60,500 bases of DNA from CAG-791 sp045130475 (GCA_045130475.1 JBGUPU010000059.1:1-60500), one strand, 5' to 3'. Positions 51,331 through 59,111 are shown, counted from the first letter of the stretch. The notes: generated from the sequence alone by a model not told the origin. Translations and numbers: made by a program.

Positions 51331-52392
51331 ATGCACATCGAGGAGAAGCAGAAAAAACTCTCTTTCGCAAGCGATTATATGAAAGGGGCCTATCCGGCGA
51401 TCATGGAGCGGCTCGCCGCGACAAACATGATGGAGACCGGCGGTTATGGACTCGATCCATTTTCGGACTCTGCGCGGGACAAGATCCGGATGGTCTGTGA
51501 ATGTCCTCGTGCAAGGGTGGAGTTTCTGGTCGGTGGGACGCAGACCAATGCAACTGTCATTGATGCACTCCTGCGCAGTCATCAGGGCGTTGTCGCCGCC
51601 CATACCGGTCATATCGCGACCCACGAAGCGGGCGCCGTCGAGGCGGGCGGCCACAAGGTGCTGACGGTACCTCACAAAAACGGCAAGATCAGTCCGGAAA
51701 CCGTGCGCGTCTTTCTGGAGGAGTATTATGACGACGACAACCATGAGCACATGGTCATGCCGGGTATGGTCTATATTTCCCATCCGACCGAGTACGGCAC
51801 GCTGTATTCCAGAGAAGAGCTGCAGGAGCTCCACGAGATCTGCAGACAATACCGCATTCCCCTGTATCTGGACGGTGCCCGTCTGGCCTATGCCCTTGCC
51901 TGCCCCGCAAACGATATTTCCCTTTCGGATCTTGCAGCCTTCTGCGATGTCTTTTATATCGGCGGTACAAAGTGCGGGGCGCTCCTGGGAGAGGCTGTCG
52001 TTGTGCCGGATCCGGAACTGATTCCCGGATTTTTCTCCATCATCAAGCAGCATGGAGCCCTTCTTGCCAAGGGGCGGATCCTGGGAATCCAGTTCGACAC
52101 GCTGTTTTCAGACGGTCTCTATGAGAAGGTCGGTGTGCCCGCCATCTCGGCGGCGGATAAGATCCGCACAAATATGGAGAAAAATGATTTCCGCCTCTGC
52201 TTCGATTCCCCTACCAATCAGATCTTCTGCATCATGGACAACGAAAAACTGCAGAAACTGGGCGAAAAGGTTGAGTACAGCTTCTGGGAAAAATACGATG
52301 ACGCAAACACCGTCATCCGGCTGGCGACGGACTGGAGCATCACCCAGGAGAAGACAGATGCCCTGATCGAAATTCTGGAAGATCTCTCATAA
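51331..52392 (+). CDS. ltaE: Low-specificity L-threonine aldolase-like PLP enzyme
   Basis: A 353-residue PLP enzyme of the beta-eliminating lyase / threonine aldolase family. FLVGGTQTNATVID is the PLP-phosphate region and LDGARLAYAL carries the pyridine-binding Asp. The Schiff-base lysine is Lys214 in YIGGTKCGALLGE. It should cleave L-threonine or L-allo-threonine to glycine and acetaldehyde. Other beta-elimination activities are possible in this family. GAGG lies upstream of the ATG. It is 66 bp after the serine hydrolase gene. Confidence 0.88.
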   Translation: MHIEEKQKKLSFASDYMKGAYPAIMERLAATNMMETGGYGLDPFSDSARDKIRMVCECPRARVEFLVGGTQTNATVIDALLRSHQGVVAAHTGHIATHEAGAVEAGGHKVLTVPHKNGKISPETVRVFLEEYYDDDNHEHMVMPGMVYISHPTEYGTLYSREELQELHEICRQYRIPLYLDGARLAYALACPANDISLSDLAAFCDVFYIGGTKCGALLGEAVVVPDPELIPGFFSIIKQHGALLAKGRILGIQFDTLFSDGLYEKVGVPAISAADKIRTNMEKNDFRLCFDSPTNQIFCIMDNEKLQKLGEKVEYSFWEKYDDANTVIRLATDWSITQEKTDALIEILEDLS

Positions 52393-52400
52393 CACCTGTT

Positions 52401-52447
52401 TTCTTCATCGCGCAATACCCGTGACGTCAGCCGCGGGATACCCGCGT
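52401..52447. repeat. Dispersed hairpin element, ACCCGTGAC type
   Basis: TTCTTCATCGCGCAA prefix, then ACCCGTGACGTCAGCCGCGGGATA. It is the second hairpin type, shared with 14863-14905 and resembling IS200/IS605-type end hairpins. Confidence 0.7.
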
Positions 52448-52482
52448 AAAAAGAAAAAAGCAATCCGCGAGGATGCGCCTAT

Positions 52483-52530
52483 ACCCCCTGCTGCTTTCCG
52501 GGGTTTCCCCGGAAGCGCAGGGGGTTATTG
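52483..52530 (+). terminator. Terminator of the wall-hydrolase/aldolase operon
   Basis: A long stem of about 18 bp: CCCCCTGC and GCTTTCCGGGG (from 52484) with CCCCGGAAGC and GCAGGGGG (52507-52524), two bulges, then TTATTGTT. Confidence 0.75.
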
Positions 52531-52556
52531 TTGCACCCGGAAATCTATGCTATGAT
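52528..52556 (+). promoter_or_regulatory. Promoter of the ModE-type regulator gene
   Basis: TTGTTG (52528-52533), 17 bp, TATGAT (52551-52556), with an extended TGC before the -10. It is among the best promoters in the window. Confidence 0.7.
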
Positions 52557-52564
52557 TATATCAC

Positions 52565-52588
52565 CGTTCGGTTTTGAAAAACGGAACG
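52565..52588 (+). promoter_or_regulatory. Predicted ModE operator at the regulator promoter
   Basis: A 24-bp palindrome, CGTTCG-N12-GGAACG with a GTTTT/AAAAAC core. It begins eight bases after the -10 box, covering the start of transcription. The E. coli ModE site has the same geometry (CGTTAT-N12-ATAACG). Confidence 0.7.
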
Positions 52589-52702
52589 ATGGACGTTTCG
52601 CTGTTTCTGTCACATCCCCATTGGGCGAGGGCAGGAAGCGGAGAGTGTCCTGAGAAAAACCAGACACAGAAAAGCAGACTGGGAACGGGGGAAAACTGCA
52701 CA

Positions 52703-53083
52703 ATGGAAAATATTGAAAATACGGATGCAAATGCGCAGGAAGAGGTGAAGCTTCACACATCTGTACAGGTAAGGATTGCAAAATACGATATTTTTTTCGG
52801 CCCCGGAAAGGCCAGGCTGATGGAATATATAGACAAGACCGGTTCCCTGCAGGAGGCCTGTCTTGAAATGGAGCTTTCTTACTCCAAGGGAGCACGGATG
52901 ATCAAGATGGCCGAAAAACAGCTCGGATTCAATCTTCTGGAGCGCAGGATCGGAGGCAGCGGGGGCGGCGGCTCGCGGCTGACCGAGGAAGGACGGGAAC
53001 TTCTGAAAAAGTACAGGCAGCTGACTCTTCGTATCCGGGAGGATGCCGACCGGGCATTTGAAGAGATTTTCGGAAATTCATGA
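52703..53083 (+). CDS. modE: ModE-type DNA-binding regulator
   Basis: A 126-residue protein matching the N-terminal winged-helix domain of ModE (LysR-like): VRIAKYDIFFGPGKARLMEY, DKTGSLQEACLEMELSYSKG, MIKMAEKQLGFNLLERRIGG, GGGGSRLTEEGRELL. The molybdate-binding TOBE domains of full ModE are absent, as in many anaerobe homologues, so effector sensing may depend on a separate Mop protein (inference; one lies at 57854). The start at 52703 has a weak G-rich ribosome site. First gene of the molybdenum locus, following its own predicted operator. Confidence 0.88.
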   Translation: MENIENTDANAQEEVKLHTSVQVRIAKYDIFFGPGKARLMEYIDKTGSLQEACLEMELSYSKGARMIKMAEKQLGFNLLERRIGGSGGGGSRLTEEGRELLKKYRQLTLRIREDADRAFEEIFGNS

Positions 53084-53201
53084 CAGGCATAGATACTGTA
53101 TACATGATGTTGAGGTCGAAAGTATCTGACGAGATGGCCTTCCCTTAACCGCCTTTTGATCTTAACATCATATGCATAAAAGCTTTATAGAAGGGGCGGA
53201 A

Positions 53202-54260
53202 ATGAAACTCATCCGTACTATTGACGCAGAGGGCGCGGTCCTCTGCCATGACATCACACAGATTATCCGCGGCGTCACCAAGGACGCCGTTTTCCGCAAG
53301 GGACATATCGTGACAAAGGAGGACATTCCGGTGCTTCTCTCGGTGGGCAAGGACCAGCTCTATGTGTGGGAAAAGCAGGAGGGAATGCTGCACGAAGATG
53401 AGGCGGCCGAATACCTGTGCCGCATGTGTCTGGGTAAAAACATGAACCGTTCGCAGGCCAAAGAGGGAAAGATCGAGATCAGTGCCGCCTGCAGCGGCCT
53501 TCTCAAAGTCAACAGTGCAGGCCTGAAGGCGGTCAACAGCTTCGGACAGATGATGATCGCCTCCCGCCACGGCGGCTTTGGTGTGAAAACAGGTGATAAG
53601 CTCGCCGGCACCCGTATTATTCCCCTTTTGATCGAGGAGGAAAAAATGGCGGCTGCCGAAAAAGCCTGCATGGAGGCGACCGGAGGAAGTCCCATTCTGG
53701 AGCTTTTGCCCTTCGCGCGGAAAAAAGTCGGCATTGTGACCACAGGAAACGAAGTTTTCTACGGGAGGATCGAGGACACGTTCACGCCGGTGATCGAGTC
53801 CAAATTCGCGGAGTATGACACACAGATCATCGACCATGAAATCTGGAACGACGATGATACCAAAGTGACGGCTTCCATCCTGAAGATGATCGACGAGGGC
53901 GCGGACATCGTCTGCTGTACCGGCGGCATGAGCGTGGATCCTGATGACAAGACGCCTCTCGCCATCAAAAACACCGGGGCGCACATCGTTTCCTACGGGG
54001 CACCCGTTCTGCCCGGCGCCATGTTCCTCCTCGCCTATTATGATGTGAAAGAGGGACCGGATCCCCGCACTGTCGTCATCATGGGCCTGCCCGGATGTGT
54101 CATGTACGCAAAGCGCACGATTTTTGACCTGATTCTGCCGCATGTCATGGCGGATGATAAAGTCACGGCACAGGACCTTGCGGGCCTTGGAGAAGGCGGA
54201 CTCTGTCTCAACTGCCCTGTCTGCACCTTCCCCAACTGCGGCTTCGGCAAAGGACATTAA
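53202..54260 (+). CDS. Molybdopterin-binding domain protein with C-terminal Cys motif
   Basis: A 352-residue protein. The N-terminal half (about 1-165) is unlike MoeA but recurs in clostridial molybdenum loci. From about residue 175 it has a MoCF-biosynthesis (MoaB/Mog/MoeA) fold: KKVGIVTTGNEVF, IIDHEIWNDDDTKV and IVCCTGGMSVDPDDKT. It ends with a conserved cysteine cluster (CLNCPVCTFPNCGFGKGH), which could bind a metal or Fe-S centre. It probably acts in molybdenum insertion or cofactor transfer. The ATG at 53202 follows AAGGGGCGG; an earlier ATG at 53172 has no ribosome site. Confidence 0.82.
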   Translation: MKLIRTIDAEGAVLCHDITQIIRGVTKDAVFRKGHIVTKEDIPVLLSVGKDQLYVWEKQEGMLHEDEAAEYLCRMCLGKNMNRSQAKEGKIEISAACSGLLKVNSAGLKAVNSFGQMMIASRHGGFGVKTGDKLAGTRIIPLLIEEEKMAAAEKACMEATGGSPILELLPFARKKVGIVTTGNEVFYGRIEDTFTPVIESKFAEYDTQIIDHEIWNDDDTKVTASILKMIDEGADIVCCTGGMSVDPDDKTPLAIKNTGAHIVSYGAPVLPGAMFLLAYYDVKEGPDPRTVVIMGLPGCVMYAKRTIFDLILPHVMADDKVTAQDLAGLGEGGLCLNCPVCTFPNCGFGKGH

Positions 54261-54326
54261 GAAGATGTTTTGACCGCGGCGGGTTCTTCCTGACCACTAA
54301 GTACAATACAGATCGTGGAGAATCGG

Positions 54327-55361
54327 ATGTTAGACCAAAAAGGAAGAGAAATAGATTATCTGCGGATTTCTGTCACGGACAGATGCAATCTGCGGTGCAA
54401 ATATTGCATGCCGCACGGAATCAAGTGCCTTCCCATGCCGGAGATTCTGACCTATGAAGAGTTTTGCACTATTGCGGAGACCGCGGCGGAGCTGGGGATC
54501 CGGCACATCAAACTGACCGGCGGCGAGCCCTTGGTGAGGCGCGGACTTATCTCTTTTGTCGAAAAGCTTAAGGCGGTCCCGGGGATCGAAACGGTGACCA
54601 TGACGACCAATGGAATCCTTTTGGAAAAAGAGCTCCCCTCCCTGATCGACGCCGGACTTGATGCTGTCAATATCAGCCTCGACACCCTGAATCCTGAAAA
54701 ATACCGGGAGATCACCGGGACAGACGGACTGGATACAGTTCTGCGTGCCATCCGGTTCGCCATCACAGCAGCAGGCAGGACTGCTGCCTTCGGACCCGGG
54801 GACTCCGGGGGGGATGCAGACCGGCGCGGACTGCGCGTCAAGATAAATGCGGTTTCTCTGGATCTGGGAGAGGACAATCTCCGCGCTCTCATAGACCTTG
54901 CAAAGGACATGCCTGCGGACGTCAGGTTCATCGAAATGATGCCCATCGGATATGGCAAAAACTTCCCGTCCCTCAGCCATGCGGATCTTCTTGATAAGCT
55001 GAAGACCATGTACCCCGGCATGCAGAAAGACGACCGGCAGCACGGATGCGGTCCGGCGGTTTACTACACAATCCCCGGATATCGGGGGAGCGTAGGGCTG
55101 ATCAGCGCCATCCACGGCAAATTCTGCGGCACTTGCAACCGTGTCCGCCTCACATCCCAGGGCTTCCTCAAGACCTGCCTCTGCTACAACGACGGAGCAG
55201 ACCTTCGCGCTGTACTCCGCGCCGGCCTGCCGGAAACGGAAATGCGCAAAGATCTTTTGGAGGCAATGCGGGAAGCAATTTTCCGTAAACCCGATGCGCA
55301 CTGTTTTGATATACCCGCAGGGATCACCGAAAACGCCGGCATGAACGCCATCGGCGGATGA
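54327..55361 (+). CDS. moaA: GTP 3',8-cyclase MoaA
   Basis: A 344-residue radical SAM enzyme of molybdenum cofactor synthesis. The first Fe-S site is Cys20, Cys24 and Cys27 (CNLRCKYC). The second is in GKFCGTCNRVRL with LKTCLCY. The essential C-terminal Gly-Gly is present (MNAIGG). LTGGEPLVR and VNISLDTL are also diagnostic. About 15 extra residues (around 150-168, Gly/Asp-rich) interrupt the usual barrel sequence. It converts GTP to 3',8-cyclo-7,8-dihydro-GTP. GGAG lies six bases before the ATG at 54327. No moaC, moaD or moaE is seen in the window. Confidence 0.95.
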   Translation: MLDQKGREIDYLRISVTDRCNLRCKYCMPHGIKCLPMPEILTYEEFCTIAETAAELGIRHIKLTGGEPLVRRGLISFVEKLKAVPGIETVTMTTNGILLEKELPSLIDAGLDAVNISLDTLNPEKYREITGTDGLDTVLRAIRFAITAAGRTAAFGPGDSGGDADRRGLRVKINAVSLDLGEDNLRALIDLAKDMPADVRFIEMMPIGYGKNFPSLSHADLLDKLKTMYPGMQKDDRQHGCGPAVYYTIPGYRGSVGLISAIHGKFCGTCNRVRLTSQGFLKTCLCYNDGADLRAVLRAGLPETEMRKDLLEAMREAIFRKPDAHCFDIPAGITENAGMNAIGG

Positions 55362-55390
55362 AAGGGATTAGATGACCGATGAAATGACCT

Positions 55391-55430
55391 GGGACACGGG
55401 ACGGTTCTGATTGTCCCGCTTGGTCCCGTC
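55391..55430. repeat. GGGACGGTTCT hairpin, copy 1
   Basis: GGGACA...TGTCCC with an alternative CGGGAC...GTCCCG pairing. The 11-base core GGGACGGTTCT recurs at 56456-56466. This resembles a hairpin repeat I recall from many clostridial spacers. Confidence 0.5.
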
Positions 55431-55485
55431 AGAGAAGTCAGGGAAGAAACTTTTGCGGCGGCTCGCCTTGACAGGAGGAAACAAT

Positions 55486-56442
55486 ATGTCACAGGAAATC
55501 ATTATGAAAGGCACTGTCCGGGCGGTCTGCACCAGCCCTGCCAAAGGAACGGAAAAAAGACCGGTCGGGGAGGGCGTTTTTATCAAGGGCTTCGGAATTG
55601 AAGGGGATGCCCATGCAGGAAGGTGGCACCGCCAGGTCAGTCTCCTGTCCTATGACAAAGTGAAGGAATTCAACGCCCGCGGCGCACAGGTTGTGGACGG
55701 GGATTTCGGCGAAAATCTTCTGGTGGAAGGGATTGATTTTAAAAAGCTGCCTGTCGGGGCAATCATCCGCAGCGGTTCTGTTGTCCTCCGTATGACACAG
55801 ATCGGCAAGGAATGCCACCAGGGCTGTGCGATCCGGAACCGCGTGGGCGACTGCATCATGCCCAGAGAAGGTGTTTTTGCGGAGGTCCTTGAAGAAGGAA
55901 TGATCCGTCCGGGCGATGAGATCACCGCAGAGCTGCCCGACCCCGAACGGCCTTTTACCGCCGCTGTCATCACCCTCAGCGACAAGGGGGCGAAGGGCGA
56001 GCGGGAGGACAAGAGCGGACCTATGGCAGTAAAGATGCTGGAAGAAGCAGGCTACGAGGTCGTTGAGACAATGATCCTTCCCGACGAGCCGGCCCTGCTC
56101 AAGGCCGAGCTCATGCGCCTTGCAGACCAGCGCCAGGTGGAACTCATCCTGACCAGCGGGGGCACCGGATTCTCCCTCCGGGATCAGACACCCGAAGCCA
56201 CCATGGCTGTCGCCGACCGCAACGCCCCCGGCATCTCTGAATACATCCGCATGCGGTCCGCCCAGATCACGGACCGTGCCATGCTCAGCCGCGGTGTCTC
56301 TGTGATCCGCAAAGGAACCCTCATCATCAATCTTCCCGGCAGCCCCAAGGCAGTCCGCGAAAGCCTGGAGTTCATCCTGCATGCCCTCGACCACGGCCTG
56401 CGCATTCTGCGCGGCAGTGTGACTGACTGCGCCAGACAGTGA
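55486..56442 (+). CDS. MOSC domain-MogA/MoaB fusion protein
   Basis: A 318-residue fusion. Residues 1-150 are a MOSC domain (GDAHAGRWHRQVSLLS, GDFGENLLVEG, and the conserved Cys in QIGKECHQGC), a sulfur- or cofactor-handling module. Residues about 155-318 are a MogA/MoaB domain (AAVITLSDKGAKGEREDKSG, LTSGGTGFSLRDQTPEAT, INLPGSPKAV) that adenylylates molybdopterin. Joining the two suggests linked steps of cofactor activation and modification. The start at 55486 follows ACAGGAGG. Last gene before the modA leader, with a hairpin terminator at 56450. Confidence 0.92.
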   Translation: MSQEIIMKGTVRAVCTSPAKGTEKRPVGEGVFIKGFGIEGDAHAGRWHRQVSLLSYDKVKEFNARGAQVVDGDFGENLLVEGIDFKKLPVGAIIRSGSVVLRMTQIGKECHQGCAIRNRVGDCIMPREGVFAEVLEEGMIRPGDEITAELPDPERPFTAAVITLSDKGAKGEREDKSGPMAVKMLEEAGYEVVETMILPDEPALLKAELMRLADQRQVELILTSGGTGFSLRDQTPEATMAVADRNAPGISEYIRMRSAQITDRAMLSRGVSVIRKGTLIINLPGSPKAVRESLEFILHALDHGLRILRGSVTDCARQ

Positions 56443-56449
56443 GCGAAGG

Positions 56450-56477
56450 AGACAGGGGACGGTTCTCTGTCTTTTAT
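56450..56477 (+). terminator. GGGACGGTTCT hairpin, copy 2, probable terminator
   Basis: AGACAGGGGA and TCTCTGTCT form a stem around CGGT, followed by TTTTATT. It lies eight bases after the fusion-gene stop codon. Confidence 0.6.
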
Positions 56478-56548
56478 TGGAAATCCCCAGGCGGACTGCG
56501 GTTATTTGCGCGTAAGCAATGAGCCATGCACAGACAAAGCAACAGTGA

Positions 56549-56680
56549 GGCGCGTCGAGTTCGCTCGAAAGCGCCGATCTATTGATTTGGATGTAAACGG
56601 TGAATGCCGCGACAGTTCGAAAAACTGTAATTTAGTTGTATTTACGGAACACCTGAAACCTATACATCTGCAGGTGTTCC
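56549..56680 (+). promoter_or_regulatory. Structured leader upstream of modA
   Basis: No gene is visible between 56443 and 56762. Stems: GGCGC-TCGAG around TTCG with CTCGA-GCGCC (56549-56575), ACAGTT/AACTGT (56612-56628), GTAAA/TTTAC enclosing it (56593-56597, 56641-56645), and a terminator-like GGAACACCTG/CAGGTGTTCC (56646-56680) with TTTTT. The arrangement looks like an attenuator or riboswitch, but it does not match the Moco riboswitch features I know. Confidence 0.5.
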
Positions 56681-56694
56681 CGTTTTTACAAAAG

Positions 56695-56718
56695 CGTTCG
56701 CTTTTCAAAAACCGAACG
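56695..56718 (+). promoter_or_regulatory. Predicted ModE operator before modA
   Basis: CGTTCG-N12-CGAACG with perfect 6-bp arms and a CTTTT/CAAAAAC core. Reverse-complemented it nearly repeats the site at 52565. It lies 44 bp before the modA start. Confidence 0.7.
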
Positions 56719-56762
56719 GCATAGAGAAACGACACACTGACTTTACTTAAGAGGAGGAAAAC

Positions 56763-57743
56763 ATGAAAAAGAAAGTTCTTGCAGCATTGTTTGCAGCCGC
56801 AATGGCCTGTTCGCTCATGGCGGGGTGCGGAGGCGCTTCTTCAGCGCCGGCTGCCACGGAAGAGAAAACAGAGGAAGTGACCGAAGAGGCGCAGACAAAG
56901 GAAGAAGAAAGCGGTGCAGAAACAGTACAGAGCGAGGCGGCAGCGACGGAGACTGCGGCAGAAGAAACAGCTCCTGCAGCAGAGGCAGAGGAAGTGGAAC
57001 TGCAGGTTTTCATCGCAGCCTCTCTGAACACCTGCATGCAGGAAGTTGCGGCCAAATATAATGAAGAGCACCCCGATGTAAAGATCGTCTATAACGCCGA
57101 TTCCTCCGGGAAGCTGCTCACTCAGATTGAAGAGGGCTATACCTGTGACGTCTTTTTCTCTGCCGCTCAGAAGCAGATGAATACCCTGGAAGAGGATGGA
57201 CTGGTCGTGGAGGGCACCCGTGCGGATGTCGTCAACAATCAGGTCGTCGTGATCAAACGCAAAGATACCGAGAGCGAAGTGACCGGCCTTGAGACCCTGG
57301 GAAAAGCTTCCAGCATCGCCATGGCGGACGGCTCCGTGCCGGTCGGCAGATATACCCGTACAGCCCTGATGAACCTCGGACTTCTTCCCGAAGTGGAGGA
57401 CGCATCCGTTTACACTACAGCGGAAGTCTCCGACGCTCTGGGCGGTGTTGAAATCTCCGAGCAAGGCAACGTCTCCCAGGTCCTGACTGCAGTTGCGGAG
57501 GGTTCCTGCGAAGTGGGTACGACCTATTACTCCGACACATACGGCTACGAAGACCAGATCGATGTTCTCGAGACCGTCAGCTATGACCTGACCGGCAACG
57601 TGATCTATCCTGTCTGCCAGGTCGTCAATGAAGAGGCAACGGACGCGCAGAAGGCCGCAGCGGCGGACTTTGTATCCTTTATCACTTCCGATACCGCAAA
57701 GGCAATCTTCGATTCCTACTATTTTGACACCAACCTTCAGTAA
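56763..57743 (+). CDS. modA: Molybdate ABC transporter substrate-binding lipoprotein
   Basis: A 326-residue lipoprotein (lipobox SLMAGC, Cys22), then about 60 Glu/Ala/Thr-rich residues and a periplasmic-binding fold. ModA features are LQVFIAASLNTCMQEV (oxyanion-binding Ser/Ala start), NADSSGKLLTQIEEG, CDVFFSAAQKQMN and VPVGRYTRTAL. It binds molybdate or tungstate outside the membrane and delivers it to ModB. AGAGGAGG precedes the ATG. It opens the modA-mop-modB-modC transcript behind a ModE-type operator. Confidence 0.93.
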   Translation: MKKKVLAALFAAAMACSLMAGCGGASSAPAATEEKTEEVTEEAQTKEEESGAETVQSEAAATETAAEETAPAAEAEEVELQVFIAASLNTCMQEVAAKYNEEHPDVKIVYNADSSGKLLTQIEEGYTCDVFFSAAQKQMNTLEEDGLVVEGTRADVVNNQVVVIKRKDTESEVTGLETLGKASSIAMADGSVPVGRYTRTALMNLGLLPEVEDASVYTTAEVSDALGGVEISEQGNVSQVLTAVAEGSCEVGTTYYSDTYGYEDQIDVLETVSYDLTGNVIYPVCQVVNEEATDAQKAAAADFVSFITSDTAKAIFDSYYFDTNLQ

Positions 57744-57853
57744 AGATTTGGCGCCAGCCTTCAGCAAAGGTTGACACCGGCTTTCATAAAGAATCACCAT
57801 ACATGTTTGCAGGCACCTGCCCATATCACTAAATCTAAATGAGGAAGGATCAT

Positions 57854-58276
57854 ATGAAACTCAGTGCAAGAAACCAGCTGCCCGGCCATGTTGTCAAAAT
57901 CGCAGAGGGAGCTGTAAACGGAATCGTCACGATCGATGTGAACGGCACGCCCGTCAGTGCGACGATCTCCATGAATGCGATCCATGAACTTGGTCTGGAA
58001 CCGGGCAAAAAGGCATATGCGGTCATCAAGGCGACAGAAGTGATGGTAGGAAAAGGCACGCACCTTCCCCTGAGCGCCCGCAATCAGTTTCCGGGCATCG
58101 TAAAGGGGATTGACAAAGGTGCTGTCAACTCTATAGTAAAAATAGATGTGCTCGACGGAAACATTGTCAGCGCGACGATTTCCAACAATGCCGTGGAGGA
58201 ACTCGGCCTCAAGCCGGGTGACGAGGCACTGGCGGTCATCAAGGCGACTTCCGTCATGGTGGGCATCGACGACTGA
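57854..58276 (+). CDS. Tandem Mop (TOBE) molybdate-binding protein
   Basis: A 140-residue protein made of two Mop/TOBE repeats of about 68 residues each. They begin KLSARNQLPGHVVKI and PLSARNQFPGIVKGI and end VIKATEVMVGKG and VIKATSVMVGID. Such molbindins bind molybdate or tungstate at subunit interfaces for storage or sensing. As the ModE-like regulator here lacks its own Mop domains, this protein is a candidate sensor or buffer. The start at 57854 follows AGGAAGGA. It lies between modA and modB. Confidence 0.92.
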   Translation: MKLSARNQLPGHVVKIAEGAVNGIVTIDVNGTPVSATISMNAIHELGLEPGKKAYAVIKATEVMVGKGTHLPLSARNQFPGIVKGIDKGAVNSIVKIDVLDGNIVSATISNNAVEELGLKPGDEALAVIKATSVMVGIDD

Positions 58277-58314
58277 CAATACTCAATACTCCGGAAAGAG
58301 CTGTGCTGCAGGTG

Positions 58315-58368
58315 CAGAAAGAAAAGCCGCACAACAGAAAAAGCCGTACAACAGAAAAAGCCGCACAG
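58315..58368. repeat. 17-bp tandem repeat between mop and modB
   Basis: Three units of CAGAAAAAGCCGCACAA type (the first is 20 bp) lie in tandem. They are transcribed, since they sit between co-directional genes of one operon. Confidence 0.65.
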
Positions 58369-58403
58369 CGGAGACTGCGATCGTTTCCGACAGGAGAAGG
58401 GCT

Positions 58404-59111
58404 ATGCAGGATATTCTTCAGATTCTGTCAAAACTGGACTGGAGTCCGCTTTATATATCGATCAAGACAGGCATCGTCGCGACCTTTATTTCCTTTTTTC
58501 TGGGAATCTTTGCGGCTCGCAAGGTGCTGAAGGCATCCGGCCGGGTCAGGGCCGTTATCGACGGTATTCTGACCCTGCCCATGGTCCTGCCTCCGACAGT
58601 CGCAGGCTTTTTCCTGCTGCTTCTTTTCAGCAGAAGGCGGCCGCTCGGCATACTGCTGTACGAGAATTTCAACATTAAGGTTGTCCAGTCCTGGCTGGGC
58701 TGTATTGTGGCGGCCACAGTCATCGCCTTCCCCCTCATGTACAGGAATGCCCGCGCCGCCTTTGAGCAGATCAATCCCAACCTGGTCTATGCCGGCCGCA
58801 CGCTGGGAATGTCGGAAATGCGCATTTTCTGGACGGTCGTCATTCCGACGGCCGGTCCGGGCATTGCCTCGGGCACGATCCTGACCTTCGCCCGCGCGCT
58901 GGGCGAGTACGGGGCGACCAGCATGCTGGCGGGAAACATACCCGGCAAGACAGCGACGGTATCCCAGCGGATCGCCATGGTCATTCAGGACGGCGACTAC
59001 CTCACCGCCGGTATCTGGACAGTCATAGTGATCCTGATTGCCTTTTTCTTCATTGTCCTGATGAACATTATCTCGGGAAAGGCCCTCCGCTCCGACAAGA
59101 AGAGATGGTAG
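58404..59111 (+). CDS. modB: Molybdate ABC transporter permease
   Basis: A 235-residue membrane protein with five to six helices. The cytoplasmic EAA-type loop that contacts the ATPase is visible (AGRTLGMSEMRIFWTVVIPTAG), followed by GTILTFARALGEYGATSML, typical of ModB. It forms the channel of the molybdate importer with ModC. AGGAGAAGG precedes the ATG at 58404. Length is normal for ModB. Confidence 0.93.
   Translation: MQDILQILSKLDWSPLYISIKTGIVATFISFFLGIFAARKVLKASGRVRAVIDGILTLPMVLPPTVAGFFLLLLFSRRRPLGILLYENFNIKVVQSWLGCIVAATVIAFPLMYRNARAAFEQINPNLVYAGRTLGMSEMRIFWTVVIPTAGPGIASGTILTFARALGEYGATSMLAGNIPGKTATVSQRIAMVIQDGDYLTAGIWTVIVILIAFFFIVLMNIISGKALRSDKKRW

Noticed and set aside
56549..56680. 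Moco riboswitch
   Set aside because: The position fits, but I could not place the conserved core segments known from the E. coli moaA leader, so only a generic structured leader is reported.
56506..56724. A 72-codon plus-strand frame before modA
   Set aside because: No ribosome site, no recognisable protein character, and it runs through the hairpins and the predicted operator.
58315..58368. Possible CRISPR-like repeat in the mod operon
   Set aside because: Repeats adjoin directly with no spacers and are only 17 bp.
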